Shown here piece after piece: positions 1-7,451 of a stretch of 9,339 bases of DNA. Both the position numbers and the translations under genes were made by a program. Under the pieces are notes generated by a model. It saw nothing but the letters and a program-made list of their open reading frames with translations. It ran no database searches and had not been told where the DNA came from. This DNA is from Eubacteriales bacterium. GTDB lineage: Bacteria; Bacillota_A; Clostridia; Lachnospirales; Lachnospiraceae. How positions within the stretch are numbered: the first letter of the stretch is position 1; each line of letters opens with the position of its first letter. The stretch lies in contig JAUNAE010000135.1 of NCBI GenBank assembly GCA_030527765.1, positions 1 through 9,339 of the forward strand. The letters run 5' to 3'.

Positions 1-1
1 G

Positions 2-313
2 AAGAAGGTTGAGCTCACAGAAGCAGCAGTGCAGAAGAAGACAGAACTTACAGAGCGCAAGGATCTGCTTGTGGAGGCTGCTTACAATTACAGAGATGAA
101 ACAACAGAATCTCTTGTGAAGCGAAAAGAAGCTCTTCAGAAACGTGCAGATGAGATTATGGAATCTATGATGAGAGGTGGTTTTGGCGCAAAAAGACTGC
201 TCAAAGCCTTCCCGCGGATGGTTCCGAGCAGTTATAAAGATGCATGGGCTGCGCTCAGAGAAAAAGCACATCTCGGAGGCAGACACAGCCAGGATTCTGA
301 TTTAGCCGAATAG
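2..313 (+). CDS. C-terminal part of an unrecognised protein, cut by the left edge
   Basis: The frame is open from base 2 to the TAG stop at 311-313, giving about 103 residues of a longer protein. A GTG at 29 could be read as a start, but it has no Shine-Dalgarno sequence upstream and the frame continues to the window edge, so I treat this as the tail of a gene that begins outside. The visible part is highly charged and rich in Lys, Glu and Arg. It shows a short near-repeat (KKVELTE, then KKTELTE eight residues later) and looks helical, possibly coiled coil. It then changes to a less charged stretch (GGFGAKRLLKAFPRMVP) and an acidic tail. I do not recognise the family and propose no function. 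It ends one base before the stop of the convergent gene, and no terminator hairpin is visible between the two. Confidence 0.6.
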   Translation, partial: KKVELTEAAVQKKTELTERKDLLVEAAYNYRDETTESLVKRKEALQKRADEIMESMMRGGFGAKRLLKAFPRMVPSSYKDAWAALREKAHLGGRHSQDSDLAE

Positions 314-314
314 C

Positions 315-782
315 TTAGAAGAAAGATGGAGTTCCGATGCCATTGATAAGCCATGTACCGTTTTGACGTACCATGGAGATATTGATGTCACCCTGGAACT
401 CTTCTTTGTATTTAAAGACAAGATGAACATCGGCAGAGTTTTTGGATTTCAACACGTCTCCAAGCTCCCAGCTGATCTCGGAAAGATGCTCCTGGAGTTT
501 GGAAAGGCCGTTATCATCGGCAGCAGAGGAAAGAAGTCCGACAAGGCCGCTGACAATAGAACTGTCAGCAACGGATGCAGCGGTTTCCACCATAGGCTTG
601 AGATCTTCAGTGACGTGGGAAGAGAGACCGGAAATCCCGTTTTCCTGGACGTCTTTCTGAGTTTGAAGAAGGGCGTATTCCGGACTGTTGAGACGGGAAT
701 ACACATACAGACCGCCTCCCGCAAGTCCTGCGACAATCAGAATAGATAAAGTTATGACAATAATTTTTGCAGCTTTTGACAT
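315..782 (-). CDS. Small membrane-anchored protein, DUF2939/DUF4878-like layout
   Basis: The protein has 155 residues, with a good ribosome binding site (AAAGGAG, 791-796) seven or eight bases before the ATG. Residues 6-28 form one hydrophobic segment after a short Lys-containing N-terminus. There is no lipobox cysteine, so a signal anchor with the rest outside the membrane is most likely. The segment after the anchor (SPEYALLQTQKDVQENGISG, 33-52) resembles the opening of DUF2939-type domains, where a helix is followed by a description of a short step. The C-terminus ends with a strand pattern, VRQNGTWLINGI (138-149), typical of NTF2-like/DUF4878 folds. The middle is rich in Ser and Ala. This family match is by eye and no function is known. 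It lies downstream of ridA in the same direction but behind a terminator hairpin. I see no clear promoter of its own in the 45 bases between that hairpin and the ribosome binding site, so read-through is possible. Confidence 0.8.
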   Translation of the reverse strand: MSKAAKIIVITLSILIVAGLAGGGLYVYSRLNSPEYALLQTQKDVQENGISGLSSHVTEDLKPMVETAASVADSSIVSGLVGLLSSAADDNGLSKLQEHLSEISWELGDVLKSKNSADVHLVFKYKEEFQGDINISMVRQNGTWLINGIGTPSFF

Positions 783-826
783 TTTTTTGCTCCTTTAAAT
801 TGATTCTTTTTATTAGTTTAGTAAGG

Positions 827-866
827 AAAAGAGGGAGTCTGTAATTTGTATATTACAGACTCCCTC
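827..866 (-). terminator. Rho-independent terminator after ridA
   Basis: A perfect 15-bp inverted repeat (831-845 with 852-866) encloses a 6-nt loop. It begins 7 bases beyond the ridA stop codon. Read on the minus strand the hairpin is followed by TTTTCC, a short U-tract. It should separate ridA from the small membrane protein gene, though the weak U-tract could allow some read-through. Confidence 0.8.
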
Positions 867-872
867 GGCATA

Positions 873-1259
873 TCAGTCTTCTTTGGCTGCGATGACTTCA
901 ATCTCAACACGGGCATCTTTCGGGAGTGCAGCAACCTGTACGGCAGATCTTGCAGGATAATTTCCTTCTGTAAAGAATTCTGCATAAACATTGTTCATTG
1001 CAGTGAATTCTGCGATATCTTTCAGGAAAACCGTCGTTTTGACAACATTGTCCATGGTCATTCCCTGGGATTCCAGAAGTGCTTTCACGTTTGTGAGAGC
1101 TTGTCTTGTCTGTCCTTCAATATCCTCGCATGGGAAGCTGCCGGTAGCCGGATCCAGAGGAATCTGTCCGGAGAAGAAGAACAGGTTTCCAACCTGAATA
1201 CCCTGAGAGTACGGTCCGATTGCAGATGGGGCGTTGGTAGTGTTTACAATTTTTTTCAT
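873..1259 (-). CDS. ridA: RidA family 2-iminobutanoate/2-iminopropanoate deaminase
   Basis: The 128-residue product is full length for the RidA/YjgF/UK114 family. Proteins of this family are cytoplasmic homotrimers that hydrolyse reactive enamine/imine intermediates, such as 2-aminoacrylate released by PLP-dependent serine/threonine dehydratases, to 2-oxoacids and ammonia. The family signature PARSAVQVAALPKDARVEIE lies at 102-121. The substrate-carboxylate arginine is R104, the acidic residue is E119, and the tyrosine and asparagine equivalent to E. coli Y17 and N88 appear as Y17 and N89. The N-terminal APSAIGPYSQG and SGQIPLDP blocks are also typical. The start ATG has AGGAG at 1268-1272, eight bases upstream. 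A promoter is visible at 1322-1350 and a terminator at 831-866, so it is probably monocistronic. It is divergent from an amino-acid-type symporter, which may be coincidental. Confidence 0.96.
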   Translation of the reverse strand: MKKIVNTTNAPSAIGPYSQGIQVGNLFFFSGQIPLDPATGSFPCEDIEGQTRQALTNVKALLESQGMTMDNVVKTTVFLKDIAEFTAMNNVYAEFFTEGNYPARSAVQVAALPKDARVEIEVIAAKED

Positions 1260-1279
1260 AAAAAATTCTCCTCTCTTTC

Positions 1280-1319
1280 GACATAGAAAAACCCAAAGAA
1301 ATGGATTTTCGGTTATGTC
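1280..1319 (-). other. Imperfect hairpin in the ridA leader
   Basis: GACATA (1280-1285) pairs with TATGTC (1314-1319). After a 3-nt bulge, GAAAA (1286-1290) pairs with TTTTC (1306-1310). The predicted ridA transcript would begin near 1315, so this hairpin would sit at the very 5' end of the mRNA, just upstream of the ribosome binding site. It might stabilise the message. It is short and imperfect and could be chance. Confidence 0.25.
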
Positions 1320-1321
1320 CT

Positions 1322-1350
1322 ATTTTGCATGGGGATGAAAGCATTGTCAA
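1322..1350 (-). promoter_or_regulatory. Sigma-A promoter of ridA
   Basis: On the minus strand a perfect TTGACA (1345-1350) is followed by a 17-bp spacer and CAAAAT (1322-1327), a 4-of-6 match to TATAAT. The start of transcription would fall near 1315, about 55 bases before the ridA ATG. Confidence 0.6.
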
Positions 1351-1477
1351 GTAGTGGACGAGGGAAGCTATACAAGTTGAGAGAGAACTTAACTCTTCGA
1401 AAGTTCTGTATTATATATGTGGAAATTCATGAAATCTGAAAACAGGCAAAGAAAACAATGTATTATATTGAATATTT

Positions 1478-1486
1478 TGATATAAT
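1478..1486 (+). promoter_or_regulatory. Extended -10 promoter of the symporter gene
   Basis: A perfect TATAAT (1481-1486) is preceded by TG in the extended -10 position (TGATATAAT). No good -35 box lies 16-18 bases upstream, which is common when the extended -10 is present. The start of transcription would be near 1493, leaving a leader of about 36 bases with no recognisable regulatory fold. Confidence 0.5.
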
Positions 1487-1528
1487 GAGGAAATAGTATT
1501 ACGCTTTATATGAGAAGGGGAGGGTAGC

Positions 1529-2896
1529 ATGAATAACAAGAAACGTGCAAAGTTTTCCGGTAAGATCGGGTACGTTCTGACCACGGCAGGAGCTTCCGTT
1601 GGTCTGGGGAATATATGGAGATTTCCATATCTTACGGCGGAACGAGGAGGAGGCATCTTCATCCTTGTATATATTCTGCTGGCCCTGACCTTTGGATACA
1701 CAATGATTATTTCTGAAACAGCTCTCGGACGTATTGCAAGGAAGAGTCCTATCGGAGTTTTTAAACATTTCTCCAACAGCAAATTTTCGGCTTTCGGTGG
1801 TTTTCTGAATGCGGTCATTCCAATGATCATCGTTTCCTATTACTGTGTAATCGGCGGATGGGTTATTCGTTATCTCGTAGAAATGATTCGAGGCAGGCAG
1901 GAGGTTCTGACGGACACAGGTAACTTCGGTGCATTTATTGCAAATCCGGTGGAATCCGAAGTTTATTTCCTGATTTTTGCAGGAATGACAGCCATAGTCA
2001 TTCTTCTGGGAGTGAATGCAGGAGTAGAGCGCATTTCCAAGATTATGATGCCGGCGCTTCTTATACTGGCTGTAATTATTTCTGTTTTTGCAGTAACACG
2101 TCCGGGAGCGGTGGAAGGAGTCAAATACATTCTTGTACCGGATTTCACGAAGTTTTCCATTATGACTCTTGTTTCGGCGGCTGAGCAGATGTTCTATTCC
2201 CTTTCCATAGCCATGGGTATTCTTTATACCTTCGGTTCTTACATGAAGAGGGATACGGATATTGAGAAATCGACCTATCAGGTTGCAGCTGTGGATTCGA
2301 TTGTCGCGATTCTGGCGGCAATGATGATCATTCCTACGGTATTTGCTTACTCCAATGGAGAACCGACGGAACTTTTGAATGCGGGACCGTCTCTGCTGTT
2401 TAAGACTCTGCCATTGGTATTTGCCAATATGGCAGCAGGAAGAATCATCGGTGTTCTGTTCTTTATTCTTGTAACATTTGCGGCGCTCACGAGTTCCATC
2501 GCACTGATGGAGACGGTGGTATCCAGTGTGGAAGATGAATTCCATCTGAGTCGAAGAGGAGCCGGACTGCTCACGGCAGTTGTGATTGCGGGAGTGGGAT
2601 CCTTGTCTTCCTTTGGATATAACATTCTCGGGGGAGTCACAATCCTTCGCATGCAGTTTTTGGATTTCTTTGATTTCATTTCAAACTCTGTTATGATGCC
2701 AATTGCAGCTCTGGCAACCTGCGTGCTCATAATGAAAGTAGCGGGAATCAAGGCCGTGGAAGAAGAGGTAGAGAAGTCCTCCCGTTTTGTGGGAAAGAAG
2801 ATTTATCACCTTACTCTCAAATACCTCGCTCCGATTCTTCTGGTAGTTATTTTTGTCAGTTCGGTGCTGAATGCACTGGGAATTATATCCGTATAA
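1529..2896 (+). CDS. Neurotransmitter:sodium symporter (NSS/SNF) family transporter
   Basis: The 455-residue protein is a polytopic membrane protein of the LeuT/Tyt1/MhsT family, which imports amino acids or related compounds with Na+. TM1 carries the hallmark GASVGLGNIWRFPYL (21-35). By alignment with LeuT, G21, S23, V24 and N28 line the Na+ sites and R31 is the outer-gate arginine. TM6 shows EQMFYSLSIAMG (219-230). TM8 carries FAALTSS (317-323), with A318, T321 and S322 matching the Na2 site. TM10 carries FLDFFDF (377-383), whose second aspartate, D382, matches the outer-gate acid. The length fits the shorter, roughly 11-TM bacterial members such as Tyt1 and MhsT rather than 12-TM LeuT. The start is supported by GGGGAGGG at 1517-1524. 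The substrate cannot be told from sequence by eye; an amino acid is most likely. It appears to be a single-gene unit with its own promoter and a shared terminator at 2921-2976. Confidence 0.95.
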   Translation: MNNKKRAKFSGKIGYVLTTAGASVGLGNIWRFPYLTAERGGGIFILVYILLALTFGYTMIISETALGRIARKSPIGVFKHFSNSKFSAFGGFLNAVIPMIIVSYYCVIGGWVIRYLVEMIRGRQEVLTDTGNFGAFIANPVESEVYFLIFAGMTAIVILLGVNAGVERISKIMMPALLILAVIISVFAVTRPGAVEGVKYILVPDFTKFSIMTLVSAAEQMFYSLSIAMGILYTFGSYMKRDTDIEKSTYQVAAVDSIVAILAAMMIIPTVFAYSNGEPTELLNAGPSLLFKTLPLVFANMAAGRIIGVLFFILVTFAALTSSIALMETVVSSVEDEFHLSRRGAGLLTAVVIAGVGSLSSFGYNILGGVTILRMQFLDFFDFISNSVMMPIAALATCVLIMKVAGIKAVEEEVEKSSRFVGKKIYHLTLKYLAPILLVVIFVSSVLNALGIISV

Positions 2897-2920
2897 TCTC
2901 AAATAGATAATATAGGACAG

Positions 2921-2977
2921 AAAAAAGAGGTTTTCACCGACACATATCAGCATGTGTACGGGAAAACCTCTTTTTTT
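2921..2977. terminator. Bidirectional terminator between symporter and ABC exporter
   Basis: A long hairpin pairs 2921-2935 with 2962-2976. It continues inward through CCG/CGG and ACACAT (2940-2945) with ATGTGT (2952-2957), with one bulged A on each side and a 6-nt loop. The outer arms are A6 and T7 runs, so it gives a U-tract on both strands and serves both convergent genes. Confidence 0.92.
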
Positions 2978-2991
2978 ATTTATAGAAAACG

Positions 2992-5900
2992 TTAATCCGT
3001 TCGAAGTGCGGTAACCGGATCGCTTCTGGAAGCTTTCTTGGAAGGAATTAATCCGCCAATGAGCGTCAGAAGAATACTGAGGAAGATCAGCACGACAGCG
3101 GGCACTACAGGAAGAATTGCGTTGATATCCGGGTTGCCGGACATTTTGTGAATGATCATATTGGCCGGAAGGAGCAGGAGAAGTGTCAGTCCGATTCCAA
3201 TGATTCCGGCGAAGAATCCGATAATTCCGGTCTCCGCATTGAAGACCTGGGAAATATTTTTCTTAGATGCACCGATGGCTCTCAGAATACCGATCTCTTT
3301 CTTACGCTCCAGTACGCTGATGTAAGTGATAACACCGATCATAATGGAGGAAACAAGAAGGGAAATTGCAACGAAGGCAATGAGCACATAGCTGATACTG
3401 TTGACAATGGTTGTGACAGAGGACATGAGCGTTCCTACAAGGTCCGTGTAAGTAATGCTGTATTCATCTGTCCCTGCCAGCTCCATTTCTCGATTGTAGG
3501 CATCCAGGCGTGTGGTGATCTGTTCTTTGCTCTCGAAATCCTTCGGATAAATGTTGATTCCATTTGGTGTTTCCAGATCTACATAACCGAGACTGCTCAG
3601 GTTGGAATCATAGGTAGCAGAACTGGAGACGCTCATGGAAGTGAGCATATCCACGAAATCATCCCCCTCCATATTGAAGGAGAAGGCTTTAGCAAAGGCT
3701 TCATCGTCGATCTGGAAGGCATTCTGGAGAGAGGAGCCGATCTGGCTCATCATATCGGTCATGGCAGAAGCCATACCGGCACTGAGCTGGGATACGATCT
3801 GTTCCATAATGCTGTTTACCTGGGTTCCGAGACTGGCGGCAATGGTCTGACCATAGGCGGACATGACTTCATTCATGTAGGAACCTAAGAGAGAAGAAAT
3901 CTGCTGGCTCAGCGCATTCGTGTCAATCATAGAGGCAACGCCGGAAGAAATAATGGCAGAAGCAGAATCTGTGCTGATATAATCCAGGAAATACTGCCCG
4001 AACTTGCTTGGATCCGGTTTGCCGGTGCTCTGGGCATAGGCAACGTAACCACTGGCGAGATTGATAGCAAGCGCATTCAGCTGATCGGAGGTAATGTAGA
4101 TCGAACTGGTATCAAAGGCGATGTTATTTGCAACCCAGTTTGCAAGAATTCCATTCACCGTATCGGAGTAAATGAAATCTCCGAAACTGTCGAAGTTTTC
4201 ATATCCCTGGGCCATGTAGGCTGCAACGATCTCTGCCAGAAGTCCCTGAAGCTGATCCGTTGTGACTGTGGGAGGCTGTACCTGACTCAGAACGGAATTG
4301 ATGGCATCCTGAACGATTCCCGCACCGTCTCCGGCGAGATATTCTGTGAAATCCGCACTGAAGTTGGAAAAGTCTGCTTCGGGATGGGAAGCGACATAGG
4401 TCTGATATCCCGCCAGAAGTTCCGCACTCATCTGATTCAGCACGTCCTGAGAGACATTGAACTGGATTCCGCTGAGCAGCTGTTCCAGAGGAATCTGGGG
4501 CATATCCGGCATGTCAATGGAGATATCCGAAAGATCAACCATACCGTTAAAGTCCAGGGCACTGGCATCAAACTGGAAAGAACCTGCAAGGGAAGAGGTA
4601 TCCAGAGAGGAGCCAAGTCCGCTTGTATCGAACTGGAACGCCTTCGAAATGGCTTCGGAATCGATGGTGAAGAGGGATTCCAGATCAAATTCATTCTTTC
4701 GCTCGGTACCGAAATCTTCTCCGGTAAAAATATTCTTCTTTGGATGCTTCAGCTGATCCTGAACAATCTTGCTTCCGGATGCGGATTTGATGACATGTTC
4801 TGTCAGTTCGTAAGGATAGTTGATACCGGCGGACAGGCCCGTGGCAGAAGCATCTTCTTTTGGCTTCACAATTCCGACAATCTGAATATCCTCGCCCTTT
4901 TTGACAAGATTTCGAAGAAAACTTTTGTTTTCCTTCTTGTCTGTCCAGACATCAAATTCTTTATCATAAGTGTAGTAATCGGCACTGTTTACAAGCTTGT
5001 AAGTCGTTCCGAGAATATCGTCATAGGAATAGGTACCGAAATCTGTGTCAAAGGAGACTTCTTTGCCTTCCTGAAATGACTTGATCATTTTGTCCAGTTC
5101 CGAGGAATCCCGAAGGCCGAGAGCGTACATGGAAAGATCACTGATGTTGCCGCTCTGGGTCAGAACAAGGATCATTTCCTTTTCATTGGAAGGCCATTTA
5201 CCTGCAAGAACCTCATATTGCTCCTTGTACAGGTTTTCATTCCGGGGCATCTGGTAAAAAACATTCATAGATCCCGTAGGCGAAAACATACTAAAGGAAG
5301 AAAAGGAGTCGGACAGAGAACTCGGGTTCACCTGATTGATTTTGCTTCCGTTTTGAAGAAACAGCTGTGGAACAACGTTGTAAGTGTACTCAATGGAAGA
5401 GGAGTAGGCGTCCAGTCCGCTTTTGCCCTGATCCAGATAGGATTTGAAGTAGTTCAGATCGTTGGTTTCTACGGTGGAAAAGAGACTGGTCATCGTCTCA
5501 ATGACGTTGATTTCTTCACCGTCAATCTCTGCGGTAGTTCCATTATCCGAAGACATTCCCATAAAAGAACTCAGATCAAAGGTATTGTTTGTGATCTGAA
5601 TAGGGTAGCCGGCCATGGTTTTTGCTTCCATGTCGTCAATGTACTGATTAACGCCTGTGGAGAGGGAAAGGATCATGGCGATACCGATGATACCGATGGA
5701 TCCCGCAAAGGATGTCAGAAGGGTTCGTGCCTTCTTCGTCCGAAGGTTGTTGAAACTTAAGGCCAGAGCCATTCGTCTGGACATGGAGCTTCGGCCCATA
5801 TTTCTGTGTTTTGGAGTGAGAAGCTGATGCTTGCGAGGCAGGAACGGACGGGAATCCGACTGAATCTGTCCGTCTTTTACGCGGACAATGCGGGTAGCAT

Positions 5901-6516
5901 ACTGTTCTGCAAGCTCCGGATTGTGGGTAACCATCACAACGAGACGATCTTCGGCCACTTCTTTCAGAAGATCCATAACCTGCACACTGGTTTCACTGTC
6001 CAGAGCACCGGTTGGCTCATCCGCCAGAAGAATGTCCGGATTGTTGACGAGGGCACGGGCAATGGCTACTCGCTGCATCTGTCCTCCGGAAAGCTGATTC
6101 GGACGTTTCTCCATTTGTTCGGCCAGGCCTACTTTTTCCAGTGCTTCAATGGCACGCTGCCGACGCTCGGATCTTCGGATACCGGAGATAGTGAGGGCGA
6201 GCTCTACGTTGGAGAGAATAGTTTGGTGTGGAATGAGATTATAACTCTGAAAAATGAATCCGATGGTATGATTTCGATAGGAATCCCAATCCCTGTCGGA
6301 ATATCTCTTTGTAGAAATACCGTTGATAATCAGATCACCGCTGTCATACTGATCCAGACCGCCGATGATATTCAAAAGAGTGGATTTTCCGGAACCGCTG
6401 GGGCCGAGAATCGCGACGAATTCGTTATCACGGAGATTAAGACTGACATCGTCCAGAGCTTTTTGAACCAACTTACCAGTGACATATTTCTTACTGATAT
6501 GCTGAATTTGTAGCAT
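2992..6516 (-). CDS. Fused ABC transporter ATP-binding/FtsX-type permease with giant ectodomain
   Basis: The 1174-residue protein joins a MacB/LolD-type ATPase to an FtsX-type permease. ATPase, residues 1-225: Walker [10 protein letters not shown] (38-46), Q-loop Q90, signature LSGGQ (142-146), Walker B ILLADE (162-167), H-loop H198. TM1 is at about 265-290. The next 745 or so residues (291-1035) have no strong membrane segment and should face outside. TM2 is at about 1036-1067, followed by the typical FtsX loop [17 protein letters not shown] (1070-1086), TM3 at about 1092-1119, TM4 at about 1135-1157, and the usual ending [10 protein letters not shown]. Proteins of this class act as mechanotransmission or export ABC systems for peptides, lipoproteins or antibiotics, or control cell-wall hydrolases; the substrate here is unknown. 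MacB ectodomains are usually about 230 residues, so this one is about three times larger. A perfect AGGAGG (6522-6527) precedes the ATG. No histidine kinase, response regulator or membrane-fusion partner lies beside it. Confidence 0.93.
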   Translation of the reverse strand: MLQIQHISKKYVTGKLVQKALDDVSLNLRDNEFVAILGPSGSGKSTLLNIIGGLDQYDSGDLIINGISTKRYSDRDWDSYRNHTIGFIFQSYNLIPHQTILSNVELALTISGIRRSERRQRAIEALEKVGLAEQMEKRPNQLSGGQMQRVAIARALVNNPDILLADEPTGALDSETSVQVMDLLKEVAEDRLVVMVTHNPELAEQYATRIVRVKDGQIQSDSRPFLPRKHQLLTPKHRNMGRSSMSRRMALALSFNNLRTKKARTLLTSFAGSIGIIGIAMILSLSTGVNQYIDDMEAKTMAGYPIQITNNTFDLSSFMGMSSDNGTTAEIDGEEINVIETMTSLFSTVETNDLNYFKSYLDQGKSGLDAYSSSIEYTYNVVPQLFLQNGSKINQVNPSSLSDSFSSFSMFSPTGSMNVFYQMPRNENLYKEQYEVLAGKWPSNEKEMILVLTQSGNISDLSMYALGLRDSSELDKMIKSFQEGKEVSFDTDFGTYSYDDILGTTYKLVNSADYYTYDKEFDVWTDKKENKSFLRNLVKKGEDIQIVGIVKPKEDASATGLSAGINYPYELTEHVIKSASGSKIVQDQLKHPKKNIFTGEDFGTERKNEFDLESLFTIDSEAISKAFQFDTSGLGSSLDTSSLAGSFQFDASALDFNGMVDLSDISIDMPDMPQIPLEQLLSGIQFNVSQDVLNQMSAELLAGYQTYVASHPEADFSNFSADFTEYLAGDGAGIVQDAINSVLSQVQPPTVTTDQLQGLLAEIVAAYMAQGYENFDSFGDFIYSDTVNGILANWVANNIAFDTSSIYITSDQLNALAINLASGYVAYAQSTGKPDPSKFGQYFLDYISTDSASAIISSGVASMIDTNALSQQISSLLGSYMNEVMSAYGQTIAASLGTQVNSIMEQIVSQLSAGMASAMTDMMSQIGSSLQNAFQIDDEAFAKAFSFNMEGDDFVDMLTSMSVSSSATYDSNLSSLGYVDLETPNGINIYPKDFESKEQITTRLDAYNREMELAGTDEYSITYTDLVGTLMSSVTTIVNSISYVLIAFVAISLLVSSIMIGVITYISVLERKKEIGILRAIGASKKNISQVFNAETGIIGFFAGIIGIGLTLLLLLPANMIIHKMSGNPDINAILPVVPAVVLIFLSILLTLIGGLIPSKKASRSDPVTALRTD
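3913..4461 (-). repeat. Three degenerate protein repeats in the ABC exporter ectodomain
   Basis: Residues 686-868 contain three related units of about 56-64 residues, beginning [19 protein letters not shown] (686-704), [19 protein letters not shown] (749-767) and [19 protein letters not shown] (806-824). The shared pattern is V/I-S/T-x-D-x-L, a hydrophobic helix ending in A/S-G/A-Y, then a variable Gly/Asp-rich part with conserved Phe. The units are flanked by short echoes of [12 protein letters not shown] (627-634), FQFDASAL (647-654) and FQIDDEAF (934-941). The similarity is at protein level only. The repeats look helical and probably form an extended stalk. Confidence 0.6.
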
Positions 6517-6546
6517 TTAGACCTCCTGTAATTTGTAATACATGCA

Positions 6547-6581
6547 TCTGTGTTGCTTTGTAAGGCATATATTAACACAGA
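6547..6581. promoter_or_regulatory. Inverted repeat in the ABC exporter leader, possible operator
   Basis: A perfect 8-bp inverted repeat, TCTGTGTT (6547-6554) with AACACAGA (6574-6581), is separated by 19 bases and lies 30-65 bases upstream of the ABC exporter ATG. On the minus strand a TG-T-TAATAT extended -10-like element overlaps its upstream arm. The arrangement would suit an operator over the promoter, or an RNA hairpin, but the length is modest and chance is possible. Confidence 0.3.
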
Positions 6582-6589
6582 AAAAGAAA

Positions 6590-6630
6590 GAAGAAAAGAA
6601 AAAGGCGTTCTGTCCGGAGGGACAGAACGC
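6590..6630 (-). terminator. Rho-independent terminator after the CsoR-like gene
   Basis: A perfect 11-bp GC-rich stem (6605-6615 with 6620-6630) with a 4-nt loop lies about 57 bases beyond the stop of the CsoR-like gene. On the minus strand it is followed by a pyrimidine run beginning CTTTTTCTTTTC. It isolates the metal-sensor gene from the ABC exporter gene downstream. Confidence 0.9.
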
Positions 6631-6686
6631 GGTTATGAGCAAGAAGCGAAGCGGATTGCGAATATCCGTTTGACTGCTGATGTAGT

Positions 6687-7250
6687 TTAGGAGAGGTACT
6701 TCTGAATGGCCTGCTTGAACTCATCCAGCGCCTCGGAATCCTGATCTTCCACGGCATGTACAATGCAGTGCTCAATGTGATCGTTAATGATCTGTTTGCC
6801 AAGTCCGTTCAGAGCGGATTTTGCTGCAGAGAGCTGAATCAGTACACCGGCACAGTCTTCGTCGTTCTCAAGCATTCTCTTCACATGTTCCAGATGGCCG
6901 ATAATTCGGGAGAGGCGGTTAATCTGACGCTTCTTTTCCTTCGGATCATGGTAGTGACCATGGGGATGAAGATGAGTGGTTTCCGGAAAAAAGTCCTCAG
7001 AACTCTCAAGGAGTTGAGTTTCCTGAATATTTTCATGAGTGTGTTTCGTAGAAGGGGAATGCTCGTGAGAATGTTCATGAGAGTGTGAATGATCATGAGC
7101 GTGATTCTGAGAATGTTCATGAGAATGAGAGTGCTCATGAGCAGCTTCAGAATGATTTGTGCTGCTTGGTGCTTCGGAAGAAGGCAGATCCTTTGAAATG
7201 ACATTTTTCGGGGCAGCCTTTGAGATATCTGTATGATTGGTAGAATGCAT
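6687..7250 (-). CDS. CsoR/RcnR-family metal-sensing repressor with His-rich N-terminal extension
   Basis: The 187-residue protein has two parts. Residues 104-187 match the DUF156 helical core of CsoR/RcnR/FrmR repressors, from KEKKRQINRLSRIIGHLEHV to the end. The metal ligands follow the C-H-C pattern of Cu(I)-sensing CsoR: C133 (in EDCAG), H158 and C162 (in DHIEHC). By family knowledge it should be a cytoplasmic homo-oligomeric DNA-binding repressor released by bound metal. Residues 1-102 are unusual: 23 histidines, most in HEHSHSHEH-like runs at 33-72, plus HLHPHGHYH at 93-101. RcnR-type Ni/Co sensors use N-terminal histidines, so Ni, Co or Zn cannot be excluded. The long start is supported by AAGGAG (7259-7264) eight bases before the ATG and by continuous frame. 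It has its own terminator, and no copper ATPase or chaperone gene is adjacent. Confidence 0.92.
   Translation of the reverse strand: MHSTNHTDISKAAPKNVISKDLPSSEAPSSTNHSEAAHEHSHSHEHSQNHAHDHSHSHEHSHEHSPSTKHTHENIQETQLLESSEDFFPETTHLHPHGHYHDPKEKKRQINRLSRIIGHLEHVKRMLENDEDCAGVLIQLSAAKSALNGLGKQIINDHIEHCIVHAVEDQDSEALDEFKQAIQKYLS
7035..7154 (-). repeat. Low-complexity His/Ser/Glu-coding repeat in the metal sensor
   Basis: Codons 33-72 encode 16 histidines alternating with Ser, Glu, Asp and Ala. At DNA level a 17-base segment (TGAGAATGTTCATGAGA) occurs exactly at 7066-7082 and at 7108-7124, 42 bases apart, which is a whole number of codons. This suggests growth by in-frame slippage or unequal crossing-over, so the length probably varies among strains. 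Confidence 0.75.
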
Positions 7251-7419
7251 ATATAAAACTCCTTGAAATTAATACTGTAATGGAAAGGTGTATCTAAACT
7301 GTTGAACTCACATGGAACTCCTATTGCAAGAATCCGTTTGACCTCATTCTAATAGAAAAACTATGTGTTAATGTTATCATAAAATGGACTGAAAATGTAT
7401 AGAAACACTTGGATGCAGG

Positions 7420-7425
7420 TATAAT
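7420..7425 (+). promoter_or_regulatory. -10 box of the intergenic RNA candidate
   Basis: A perfect TATAAT lies at 7420-7425. The -35 region 17 bases upstream (GTATAG) is poor, so the promoter would be weak or need an activator. Transcription would start near 7432, inside the palindrome at 7428-7451. Confidence 0.4.
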
Positions 7426-7427
7426 GA

Positions 7428-7451
7428 ATCTGTATGGATATCCATACAGAT
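7428..7451. promoter_or_regulatory. Perfect 24-bp palindrome, probable operator
   Basis: The half-site ATCTGTATGGAT is followed directly by its exact reverse complement with no spacer, centred between 7439 and 7440. It starts two bases after a TATAAT box and covers the expected transcription start. This is a classic position for a dimeric repressor. It is not the G-tract type of site used by CsoR proteins. It could also fold as a 10-bp RNA hairpin with an AUAU loop if transcription starts slightly upstream. Confidence 0.6.

Noticed and set aside
1375..1408. Small inverted repeats (AAGTT/AACTT and GAACTT/AAGTTC) between ridA and the symporter gene
   Set aside because: The arms are only 5-6 bp with loops that overlap each other, and lie upstream of both predicted transcripts. 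This is consistent with chance.
1499..2545. A 348-codon minus-strand open frame opposite the symporter gene
   Set aside because: It lies antisense to a clear NSS-family protein, has an improbable composition (many His, Asn, Arg, Cys) and no ribosome binding site; it is a shadow of the real frame.
5806..6513. Long plus-strand open frames (also 3148-3888, 4384-5079, 5218-5760) opposite the ABC exporter
   Set aside because: All are antisense to an ABC exporter with intact motifs from end to end. Their products show no family features and arise from codon bias of the real gene.
6655..7342. A 20-base near-direct repeat (6655-6674 and 7323-7342, 17 of 20 matching, both ending ATCCGTTTGAC) flanking the metal-sensor gene
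   Set aside because: A rough estimate gives about one or two such 17-of-20 matches by chance in a window of this size, and there is no sign of transposase or target-site duplication.
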